From: Hyphomicrobiales bacterium
GTDB taxonomy: Bacteria > Pseudomonadota > Alphaproteobacteria > Rhizobiales > JAKIUO01
Reading direction: 5' to 3'
Length of the DNA stretch: 15,206 nt
Assembly: GCA_027069645.1 (NCBI GenBank)
Contig: JALXEI010000217.1
Coordinates: forward strand, 1-15,206
A program made the position numbers and the translations under genes. Below, in pieces: positions 8,167 to 14,338 of the stretch (position 1 is the first letter of the stretch; the number at the start of each line of letters is the position of its first letter). The notes under the pieces are model-generated. The model was not told the origin of the DNA. It searched no databases and was given only the letters and a program-made list of their open reading frames with translations.

Positions 8167-8191
8167 TACTCTTTCTTAACGCAAAAGAGTA
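8167..8191 (-). repeat. Perfect inverted repeat in the ftsZ leader
   Basis: TACTCTTT (8167-8174) and AAAGAGTA (8184-8191) form a perfect 8-base-pair dyad around a 9-base loop. A GTTAC at 8160-8164 can alternatively pair with GTAAC at 8189-8193. It lies 33 to 57 bases upstream of the ftsZ start. It could be a leader hairpin or an operator; it is not followed by a T run on the minus strand. Confidence 0.5.
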
Positions 8192-8239
8192 ACTACATGT
8201 GGTTCACTATGCCCACAGGACAGTTACCGGTTGATGAAC

Positions 8240-8260
8240 AAAATGCATTTTTTATAATTT
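8240..8260 (-). promoter_or_regulatory. AT-rich segment upstream of ftsZ, possible promoter
   Basis: A perfect 12-base palindrome AAAATGCATTTT (8240-8251) adjoins a TATAAA hexamer on the minus strand (8256-8251), inside the most AT-rich stretch of the ftsA-ftsZ spacer. I found no good -35 box 16 to 18 bases upstream, so this is only a candidate. A promoter directly in front of ftsZ would be expected from other dcw clusters. Confidence 0.25.
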
Positions 8261-8291
8261 TTGTCGAAAAACTGCTGACGGGACACAACTG

Positions 8292-9518
8292 TCAAGATGT
8301 CAAATGCTGAAACCAGTCGCCAAACCGCCCTCCTGGCCCCTTGCGCACGCGCCCGGAAGCCGACACAAATCGCTCTGACAATTCCGGATGCCGGTATTTC
8401 TGACGGGCAACACCCCCGCACAGTGCCGCAAAAGCCGGATTGACCAGCCGGGGCGGCATGCCGTTTATGGCATCCGGAACCCCGATGCGGACCGGTTTGC
8501 CAAATATTTCGGCGGCCATTCGGGGGCCATCACGGTAGAGCGCGCCCCCCCCGGTCAGGACGATATATCTGACCAGATCAAAGGCAAAACCGCTATCCTG
8601 CATCTTTTTCTTCAGATGCATGAAAATCGCCGCCAGGTGTCGGGCCACAAGATGGTCCACCTTGGGCCAGCGCGAGCGACCATTTTTGTCGGGAGCAATG
8701 CCCAGTTTGAGGCGCTCGGCATCTCTCCACGGCATTTTGAATTCGCGCGCCAGCGCCCCGGTGATTTGCATCCCCCCCTTGGCCAGAGATCCGGCATAGA
8801 CAAAATGCCCGCCGGCAAACACGGCAAGAGAGCTGGTTCCGCCTCCCAGATCCAGAACAGCAGCACCCTCGTTTCGCTCTGCTGGCCGAAGAGTCGCAAG
8901 GGCACTGGCATAGGGGGCGACGATCACGGAAACCGGTGACAGATAACTGTCCTCGACACAATCAAGCACGCGTCGCACATGGGACAGATCGGCGCTGACA
9001 GCATGAAAATCGGCAAACAGATGCTGACCTGAAAAACCGGCCGGATTTTCAATGCCCGCGACACCATCAAGGGCAAATCCCAGCGGCAGGGAATGCAAAA
9101 TGGCATCGCTGGAATCGGCGATATGTTCCCAGCCTTTCCGGTAGAGTGCGTGAATATGGGACTTTTTGACCCGTCCCCCCCCCAGTTCAAGGGCCGCGCC
9201 ATAGTTTTGCGAGCGGATGCGTCCCGCGTTCAGAACAATGCTGATCTCATCGACAGTCGACCCTGCCTGACGTTCCGCCTTGTCAACGGCGGCACGTATC
9301 GTATGCTCGACCGCACGGGGATCAAAGACTACACCACCCCGGATTCCCTGTGAGCGCTGATAACCAACCCCCAGCACGCGGCTGGCAGAAACTGACGCGT
9401 TTTCGCCCTCCCCCTGCGGATCGCCTGTCCCGACGATCAGGCAGGCGGTTTTACTGCTGCCAATATCGATAGCAGCAACAGTCGAAGGATTGCTGTGGAA
9501 ACGGGAACCGGTGCTCAT
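8292..9518 (-). CDS. ftsA: Cell division protein FtsA
   Basis: FtsA is an actin-like ATPase that tethers FtsZ filaments to the cytoplasmic membrane and recruits later divisome proteins. The product (408 residues from the chosen start) has the actin-fold motifs: phosphate-1 AAIDIGSSKTA (about 15-25), phosphate-2 AVLDLGGGTSS (about 220-230) and adenosine motif VLTGGGALYRDG (about 320-331). The inserted 1C subdomain lies between roughly residues 85 and 165. The C-terminal segment GRFGDWFQHL is amphipathic and fits the membrane-targeting helix. I chose the ATG at 9518 because AAGGAG (9531-9526) lies 7 bases upstream of it but only 1 base from the in-frame ATG at 9524; the two differ by two residues. 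ftsQ ends 12 bases before this start and its stop codon overlaps the ribosome site, suggesting coupling. Confidence 0.97.
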   Translation of the reverse strand: MSTGSRFHSNPSTVAAIDIGSSKTACLIVGTGDPQGEGENASVSASRVLGVGYQRSQGIRGGVVFDPRAVEHTIRAAVDKAERQAGSTVDEISIVLNAGRIRSQNYGAALELGGGRVKKSHIHALYRKGWEHIADSSDAILHSLPLGFALDGVAGIENPAGFSGQHLFADFHAVSADLSHVRRVLDCVEDSYLSPVSVIVAPYASALATLRPAERNEGAAVLDLGGGTSSLAVFAGGHFVYAGSLAKGGMQITGALAREFKMPWRDAERLKLGIAPDKNGRSRWPKVDHLVARHLAAIFMHLKKKMQDSGFAFDLVRYIVLTGGGALYRDGPRMAAEIFGKPVRIGVPDAINGMPPRLVNPAFAALCGGVARQKYRHPELSERFVSASGRVRKGPGGRFGDWFQHLTS

Positions 9519-9525
9519 GGCCATG

Positions 9526-9531
9526 CTCCTT
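9526..9531 (-). promoter_or_regulatory. ftsA ribosome binding site deciding the start
   Basis: The minus-strand sequence TGAAGGAGC ATG GCC ATG contains the ftsQ stop (TGA), the Shine-Dalgarno AAGGAG and two in-frame ATG codons. Spacing is 1 base to the first ATG (9524) and 7 bases to the second (9518), which favours the second. Confidence 0.7.
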
Positions 9532-10421
9532 CAGGACCTGACCGGAGAACGCCGAACCGGTTGCGGACTGTTATCACCTCGGGATGCGCCGCTTCCTACA
9601 TAAATGCGGTCCGGATGACGCAGATCCACAACTGTATTGCTGCGAGCCAGCAGAGTGTCCCGGTCCGGCAGACCAATCAGCCGGGCCAGCCCGAGAGCAA
9701 CGCCATGCGGGGGCAGCTTTATGACCGTTGCCCCGCCAATGTGAAGGTTCCAGCGATAGTCCTCAATACGCTCGGCAAACTTTATGCGCCGGGCCAGTTG
9801 TTCGTGAGCCGATAAAATGCGAACAAGATGCGCCGCTTTTTCTGCGGCCCCGCGGCCCGCCACGAGGGGAAGAGAGCGGTATTCTGTCTGTCCGGCAGGC
9901 CCCAGCACAATGCCATCACGGTCAATAATATCGATGCGCCCCTCATGCAGCCAGCGAACAAAAGGCTGGCGTTCACGGATTTCAACCAGCAGCGCCGAAG
10001 GCAGCAGGCGCATCACCCGCGCCGATCTGATACGCCCCAGTCGTGCCAGCCTTTGCTGCGCCGGTGCGGCATCATATCCGATCATTGACTGACCGGGACG
10101 AATACCGAGTGCTGCAATAATCTGCTCGTCGGAAAGAGTTTCCTGTCCCCTGATATGTATTTCATGAAGGATCAGTCCGGAGCTGCGAAGATAGTCTTCA
10201 AACGGCCCGGCCAGAGAGCTGCGCAAGCGCTCGAAATAGCCGCCATAAGCGAGCCCTGTTGCAAACAGGACAAACACCAGCAACGAATAGATACCCGTAC
10301 CGCGCGGCGATCTCTTGCGACCGGCCTGTGAGGTTCTCTGTGAGGTCGTCTCAAAACGTGCCTGTGCGCCCTTCCCGTCAGGAAAGTCATGCGAGACAGG
10401 CCTGTTCGTCAACGATCGCAA
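9531..10421 (-). CDS. ftsQ: Cell division protein FtsQ
   Basis: FtsQ is a bitopic inner-membrane protein that links early and late divisome components. The 296-residue product has a basic cytoplasmic N terminus (about 1-42), one transmembrane helix (about 43-61, YSLLVFVLFATGLAYGG core), a periplasmic POTRA domain (about 84-152, starting LHEIHIRGQETLS) and a beta domain (about 153-275, including WLHEGRIDIIDRDG), then a short basic tail. The start is a TTG codon at 10421 with a strong GGAGG (10433-10429) exactly 7 bases upstream. No in-frame ATG exists before the transmembrane helix. The gene start overlaps the last 13 bases of ddl, so translation is likely coupled. FtsQ is poorly conserved, so identity rests on position between ddl and ftsA plus the topology and POTRA signature. 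Confidence 0.95.
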   Translation of the reverse strand: MRSLTNRPVSHDFPDGKGAQARFETTSQRTSQAGRKRSPRGTGIYSLLVFVLFATGLAYGGYFERLRSSLAGPFEDYLRSSGLILHEIHIRGQETLSDEQIIAALGIRPGQSMIGYDAAPAQQRLARLGRIRSARVMRLLPSALLVEIRERQPFVRWLHEGRIDIIDRDGIVLGPAGQTEYRSLPLVAGRGAAEKAAHLVRILSAHEQLARRIKFAERIEDYRWNLHIGGATVIKLPPHGVALGLARLIGLPDRDTLLARSNTVVDLRHPDRIYVGSGASRGDNSPQPVRRSPVRS

Positions 10422-11341
10422 GAAGCATCCTCCACGAGCCAGCGCACCAGCTCTCCAAATGACATACCTTTAAACTCGGCCTGTTCCGGTGCCAGCGACG
10501 TGGATGTCATGCCCGGCTGGGTGTTGATCTCCAGAAAGAACAAACCATCATCCTCACCGGCTTTCTCGTCATAGAGAAAATCGGTGCGGCTGATGCCCCG
10601 ACAGCCCAGCACCTTGTGAGCCATTAGCGAATATGATTCTATGCGTCGGTTAATTTTCGATGAAATTTTGGCTGGTAATATATGTTTTGAACCGCCTTTT
10701 GCATATTTGGCGTCAAAATCATAAAATTCGAAACCGTCGGCAGGGAGAATTTCCGTGACGCACAGTGCCTCGTCACCCCGCACCGCACAGGTAAACTCGC
10801 GACCATCGATATAGCGTTCGGCCATGATTTCATCGTCCGGCGAACCGGCCTCAAGCAGGCGCTCGCCGGGGTGAGCCTCATCGTCCAGCACCATATAAAT
10901 CCCCACCGACGAGCCGTCGGCCACCGGTTTAAGGACATAGGGCGGCGCCATGACATGGCCCTTGCTGGCCTGCTTTCGTGTCACGACCTTGCTGTCGGCC
11001 ACGGGGATACCGGCATTTTTTAGCAATATCTTGGTCAGATCCTTGTTCATGGCCAGCGAAGACGCCAGAACGCCCGAGTGCGTATAGGGGATTTTCAGCA
11101 CTTCCAGAACGCCCTGCACACAACCATCTTCCCCCCATTTGCCATGCAGGGCATTGAAACAGACATCGGGGGCTGTTTTTGAAAGGCGTTCGGCAAGGTC
11201 CGGACCGGCATCAATGGTCGTCACCATATAGCCCTCCCCCTCAAGCGCCGCCGCAACCGCCCTGCCCGAAGCAAGCGAAACCTGGCGCTCTGACGACAGA
11301 CCGCCCATCAACACGGCAACATGGCTGTATTTATCCGACAT
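10409..11341 (-). CDS. ddl: D-alanine--D-alanine ligase Ddl
   Basis: Ddl is a cytoplasmic ATP-grasp enzyme that joins two D-alanines for the peptidoglycan pentapeptide. The product (310 residues from ATG 11341) shows GGLSSERQVSL near 14-24 with the substrate-binding glutamate, HGKWGEDG at about 66-73, HSGVLASSLAMNK near 88-100, and the C-terminal LEINTQPGMT (270-279) whose Glu and Asn bind magnesium. The flexible loop contains DAKYAKGG with Tyr213; a Tyr here is typical of D-Ala-D-Ala rather than D-Ala-D-lactate ligases, so vancomycin-type resistance is not suggested. A GTG at 11350 would add three residues (MGS); ATG at 11341 matches the usual MxDKxxVAVLMGG start. It is 35 bases downstream of the DUF3592-like gene and overlaps ftsQ by 13 bases. 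Confidence 0.98.
   Translation of the reverse strand: MSDKYSHVAVLMGGLSSERQVSLASGRAVAAALEGEGYMVTTIDAGPDLAERLSKTAPDVCFNALHGKWGEDGCVQGVLEVLKIPYTHSGVLASSLAMNKDLTKILLKNAGIPVADSKVVTRKQASKGHVMAPPYVLKPVADGSSVGIYMVLDDEAHPGERLLEAGSPDDEIMAERYIDGREFTCAVRGDEALCVTEILPADGFEFYDFDAKYAKGGSKHILPAKISSKINRRIESYSLMAHKVLGCRGISRTDFLYDEKAGEDDGLFFLEINTQPGMTSTSLAPEQAEFKGMSFGELVRWLVEDASCDR
10429..10433 (-). promoter_or_regulatory. ftsQ ribosome binding site supporting a TTG start
   Basis: GGAGG on the minus strand lies inside the ddl coding sequence, 7 bases before the TTG codon at 10421. The ATG at 10428 directly abutting it opens only a 13-codon frame in another phase, so TTG is the best start for ftsQ. Confidence 0.75.
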
Positions 11342-11376
11342 GGAACCCACCCGTTCTGCCTTGCCTGCCCTGTTCT

Positions 11377-11751
11377 TCAGATGGCCAGCCAGAAGATCAG
11401 CAAGGCAATCAGTGCTGTTCCGACCATCAGTGATTTATGCAGCCCTGAACTGTACCATTCGGCATCAGCCGGATTTTGCGGATCATAGTAAATATCGATG
11501 CGCTCGCCCTTTGGTGGCAGGGTATCTTTCATATAGCGGGAAAGACCCTGATAGGTCGTCCCGTCAACATTATATTCAAACGCCAGCCGCGGGCCGACAT
11601 CACCATGCTTTTTGACAGCGCCAAGTGACCGCGCCCCGCCATAGGACCAGTTGGCAAAACGGTCTTTCCAGCTCAGATATTCCCAGGCCACAGAGGCCAG
11701 CAGGGCTGCGGCAAATGCCAGTGGCAGGATCGTAAAAACAAGGGTCAACAT
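11377..11751 (-). CDS. Small membrane protein, DUF3592-like
   Basis: The 124-residue product has two predicted membrane helices (about 4-23 and 107-123) flanking a soluble segment of about 80 residues. This topology, with the pattern FEYNVDGTTYQG (58-69) and IDIYYDPQNPADAEW (85-99), resembles DUF3592-family proteins; that match is from memory and was not searched. The segment between the helices would lie outside the cytoplasm if both termini are inside. The ATG at 11751 has AGAGGA eight to nine bases upstream. A longer frame reaching 11841 would overlap murB and lacks support. It sits between murB and ddl with 26- and 35-base gaps, so it should be co-transcribed with wall genes. Function is unknown; a role tied to envelope synthesis is only guilt by association. 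Confidence 0.85.
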   Translation of the reverse strand: MLTLVFTILPLAFAAALLASVAWEYLSWKDRFANWSYGGARSLGAVKKHGDVGPRLAFEYNVDGTTYQGLSRYMKDTLPPKGERIDIYYDPQNPADAEWYSSGLHKSLMVGTALIALLIFWLAI

Positions 11752-11777
11752 GGCATCATTCCTCTTTACTTCACTTT

Positions 11778-12728
11778 TTACACGGCCAGTTGCGCGATCT
11801 CTTCCCCGTCCCGAAATACGCCCAGCCTTTTGATTTCCCATTGCAGCTTTATGCCGCTGTTCTCATATACCCGCTTGCGGACCAGTTCGCCCAGCTTCTC
11901 GATATCCGCCGCCGTGGCTTCCTCATCATTGATGAGGAAATTGCAGTGCTTCTCCGACACATGCGCCCCGCCGACCCGCAGGCCGCGACATCCGGCAGCA
12001 TCCACCAGTTTCCAAGCGCTGTGCCCCGGCGGATTCTTGAAGGTCGAACCGCCGGTGCGGCTTTTTACCGGCTGTTTTTGCTCCCGGTAATCCACCACTT
12101 CCTGCATGCGGGCGCGCAATTCGTCGGCATCCCCCCTCTCGCCACCAAAAAGGGCCTGTGTGAAAATATAGTCTTCCGGCACACTGCAATGACGATAGCT
12201 ATAGCCCATATCGGCGTTTTTGAGAACATGCACCTTGCCATTACGGTCAACAGCCCGCGCTTCAAGCAGAAAATCCCTGGTTTCACCGCCATGAGCACCG
12301 GCATTCATGCGCAGGGCGCCGCCAATCGAGCCGGGAATACCACGATAGAATTCCAGCCCGGCAATGCCCGCCTCTGCTGCTGTTTGGGCCAGACGCACAT
12401 CCGGTACGATCGCGCCGGCCCGGATTCTCTCGCCTTCAAGAACCTCGGTCTGACCAAATCCGCGACCGAGGCGTATGACCACCCCTTCCAGACCGCCATC
12501 ACGAATGATCAGATTGGAGCCAAGACCGATTACGGTTACAGGCAACTCCGCTGGTATATTGTCCAGAAAATAGGCCAGATCCTCCTCATCTGCCGGACCA
12601 AAATAGAGTTGTGCAGGCCCGCCAACCCGGAACCAGGTCACCGGTGCAAGGCTTTCGTTGGCCCGCAACCGTCCGCGCAAATCCGGAACCAGCCTTTTTA
12701 TATCCTCGCCAATATCTTCAAAACTCAT
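11778..12728 (-). CDS. murB: UDP-N-acetylenolpyruvoylglucosamine reductase MurB
   Basis: MurB is the cytoplasmic FAD- and NADPH-dependent enzyme that reduces UDP-GlcNAc-enolpyruvate to UDP-MurNAc. The 316-residue product contains the FAD-binding stretch VIGLGSNLIIRDGG (66-79), PGSIGGALRMNAGAHG (132-147), the SYRHC segment with the conserved Arg179, the proton-donor serine S228 in GGSTFKNP, and the C-terminal catalytic Glu298 in WEIKRLG. I chose ATG 12728 because it overlaps the murC stop as ATGA, a common coupled arrangement, and gives a family-length protein. A longer frame to 12833 would run 35 codons into murC and is rejected. The gene is followed by a small membrane protein rather than directly by ddl. 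Confidence 0.97.
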   Translation of the reverse strand: MSFEDIGEDIKRLVPDLRGRLRANESLAPVTWFRVGGPAQLYFGPADEEDLAYFLDNIPAELPVTVIGLGSNLIIRDGGLEGVVIRLGRGFGQTEVLEGERIRAGAIVPDVRLAQTAAEAGIAGLEFYRGIPGSIGGALRMNAGAHGGETRDFLLEARAVDRNGKVHVLKNADMGYSYRHCSVPEDYIFTQALFGGERGDADELRARMQEVVDYREQKQPVKSRTGGSTFKNPPGHSAWKLVDAAGCRGLRVGGAHVSEKHCNFLINDEEATAADIEKLGELVRKRVYENSGIKLQWEIKRLGVFRDGEEIAQLAV

Positions 12729-14182
12729 GATCGGACCGGCTCCGCATGTCTTTCTGCTTCTCCTGGAAAGCTTTTGACCAGATTTGCCGGCAGCGCGTGC
12801 GCCCATTTGCTGATGTCTCCGGCTCCCAGACAAATTACCAGATCGCCAGGTGCGACCATCTCTCCCAGCACGCCCGCAAGCGCCTCCTCACCAGGTATGG
12901 TCACAACATGGCCGTGTCCCCTGTCCTTAATGGCTTTGGCCAGTGTTTCGTGAGTAATCCCCTCAATGGGTGATTCACCTGCTTCATAAACGGGTGCCAC
13001 AATCACGGCATCGGCTTCCCTGAAACAACCGGCAAAATCGTCGAACAGATCCGCCACCCGTGAATAGCGATGCGGCTGTTTGACGGCGATCACCCGCCCC
13101 TGCGTGACGCTGCGCGCGGCCTTGAGCACATTGGCAATCTCGACAGGATGATGCGCATAATCATCATATATGGCCACCCTGTTCCAGACCCCCACACGCG
13201 TAAAACGCCGGTAAACACCGCCAAAATTCTCTAAAGCAGCGACAACCTGCCCGTCACTCATCCCCAGTTCAAGCGCCACCGCCATGCTGGCAAGGGCATT
13301 GCTGGCGTTGTGAACGCCGGGCAGTGGCAGTTTCAGCCCCTTCAGTCGCCGTTCGCCGCCCTTGACGGCTGGTCCCAGCGCCACATCAAATATCGCAAAT
13401 CCGTCCGCGCCATGCAGATTTTCCAGCCGCAAATCGGCATCGGGATGTTCACCATAGGTGAGAAGATGACGCCGGTTCATGGCCCCGCGATAGCTTTCGG
13501 CAATTTTGCGCACATGCGGATTGTCTATTCCTGCCACCACCATGCCGTAAAAGGGGATATTGCCCACAAAGGTAGCAAAGGCCTCCTTCAGCGTATCGAA
13601 ATCATGATAATAATCGAGATGTTCCTTGTCGATATTGCTGATAATGCCGATCTGGGTGGGAAGTTTCAGGAAGGTGCCATCGGATTCATCGGCTTCCACC
13701 ACCATCCAGCCGCCCTTGCGGCCAATGCGGGCATTGGAATCCCAGTCATTGACAATCCCTCCGGCAATGACCGTCGGGTCAATGCCCCCCTGTTCCAGCA
13801 CATGCGCCGTCAGCGAGGTAATGGTGGTTTTGCCATGCGTTCCGGTCACGGAAATGGTTGCATAGTGGCGCATCAGCTCGGTCAGCACCTCGACGCGACG
13901 GATCACCGGGATACCGCGCTTTAACGCCTCATCGCGCTCCGGATTGCCCGGCTTGACGGCCGAAGAAATGACCACACAACCGGCATTGTCGATATTTTCC
14001 GGTGCATGACCGACAAAGGTCGTCGCCCCCATCTCGCCAAGCCGTTTCAGATTTCGGCTGTCGGTCAGATCAGAGCCCTGAACCCTGTAACCCAGCTCCA
14101 GCATGATGTGGGCGATGGCACTCATGCCAATACCACCGATCCCGACAATGTGAAAAGGGCCGAGCGCCCCGGGCATTTTCAT
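12725..14182 (-). CDS. murC: UDP-N-acetylmuramate--L-alanine ligase MurC
   Basis: MurC adds L-alanine to UDP-MurNAc in an ATP-dependent reaction, the first amino-acid addition of peptidoglycan precursor synthesis, in the cytoplasm. The 485-residue product has the N-terminal Rossmann glycine motif GIGGIGMSAIA (14-24), Mur ligase P-loop GTHGKTT (114-120), the acidic VEADESDGTF segment (162-171), NIDKEHLDYY (183-192), LPGVHNASNALA (287-298) and the C-terminal DYAHHP (341-346). Length matches the family. The ATG at 14182 has GGGGA seven bases upstream and yields the usual MKMP start. A 156-base leader with repeated CCTGT motifs separates it from murG, so an internal promoter is possible. The stop overlaps the murB start. 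Confidence 0.98.
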   Translation of the reverse strand: MKMPGALGPFHIVGIGGIGMSAIAHIMLELGYRVQGSDLTDSRNLKRLGEMGATTFVGHAPENIDNAGCVVISSAVKPGNPERDEALKRGIPVIRRVEVLTELMRHYATISVTGTHGKTTITSLTAHVLEQGGIDPTVIAGGIVNDWDSNARIGRKGGWMVVEADESDGTFLKLPTQIGIISNIDKEHLDYYHDFDTLKEAFATFVGNIPFYGMVVAGIDNPHVRKIAESYRGAMNRRHLLTYGEHPDADLRLENLHGADGFAIFDVALGPAVKGGERRLKGLKLPLPGVHNASNALASMAVALELGMSDGQVVAALENFGGVYRRFTRVGVWNRVAIYDDYAHHPVEIANVLKAARSVTQGRVIAVKQPHRYSRVADLFDDFAGCFREADAVIVAPVYEAGESPIEGITHETLAKAIKDRGHGHVVTIPGEEALAGVLGEMVAPGDLVICLGAGDISKWAHALPANLVKSFPGEAERHAEPVRS

Positions 14183-14338
14183 TGTTTCATCCCCGACCGA
14201 TTGTTATGTTTCTGTGTTTCCCTGCCACAGGGCACATATGTTTCCAACCCTGTTTTACAGGAAAATGTTAAACAACCGCATATCAACAGGATATAATTTA
14301 CCACCCCTCAACAATATTTTCGAGGCCTATCTGAATCA
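14183..14338 (-). promoter_or_regulatory. murG-murC spacer, possible internal promoter and operator-like repeats
   Basis: The spacer is AT-rich compared with its flanks. On the minus strand TCGAAA and TAAATT, 17 bases apart (14322-14294), each match the sigma-70 consensus at four of six bases, giving a weak promoter candidate. Downstream, CCTGT occurs three times (14290-14286, 14261-14257, 14231-14227) at 29- and 30-base intervals; the last two lie in short dyads, CCTGT-AAA-ACAGG and CCCTG-TGG-CAGGG. No terminator for murG is evident. Confidence 0.35.

Noticed and set aside
8135..8291. CtrA-type site (TTAA-N7-TTAA) in the ftsZ leader
   Set aside because: The nearest match, TTAC-N9-TTAA, has the wrong spacing and a mismatch.
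11752..11841. N-terminal extension of the DUF3592-like protein by 30 residues
   Set aside because: It runs into murB, whereas a strong ribosome site directly precedes the ATG at 11751.
12729..12833. N-terminal extension of MurB by 35 residues
   Set aside because: It would overlap murC extensively and is rich in Arg/Ser/Gly without family support; the ATGA junction with murC gives a normal start.
11790..12953. A 387-codon plus-strand open frame opposite murB and the end of murC
   Set aside because: Antisense shadow of conserved genes with no recognisable protein features.
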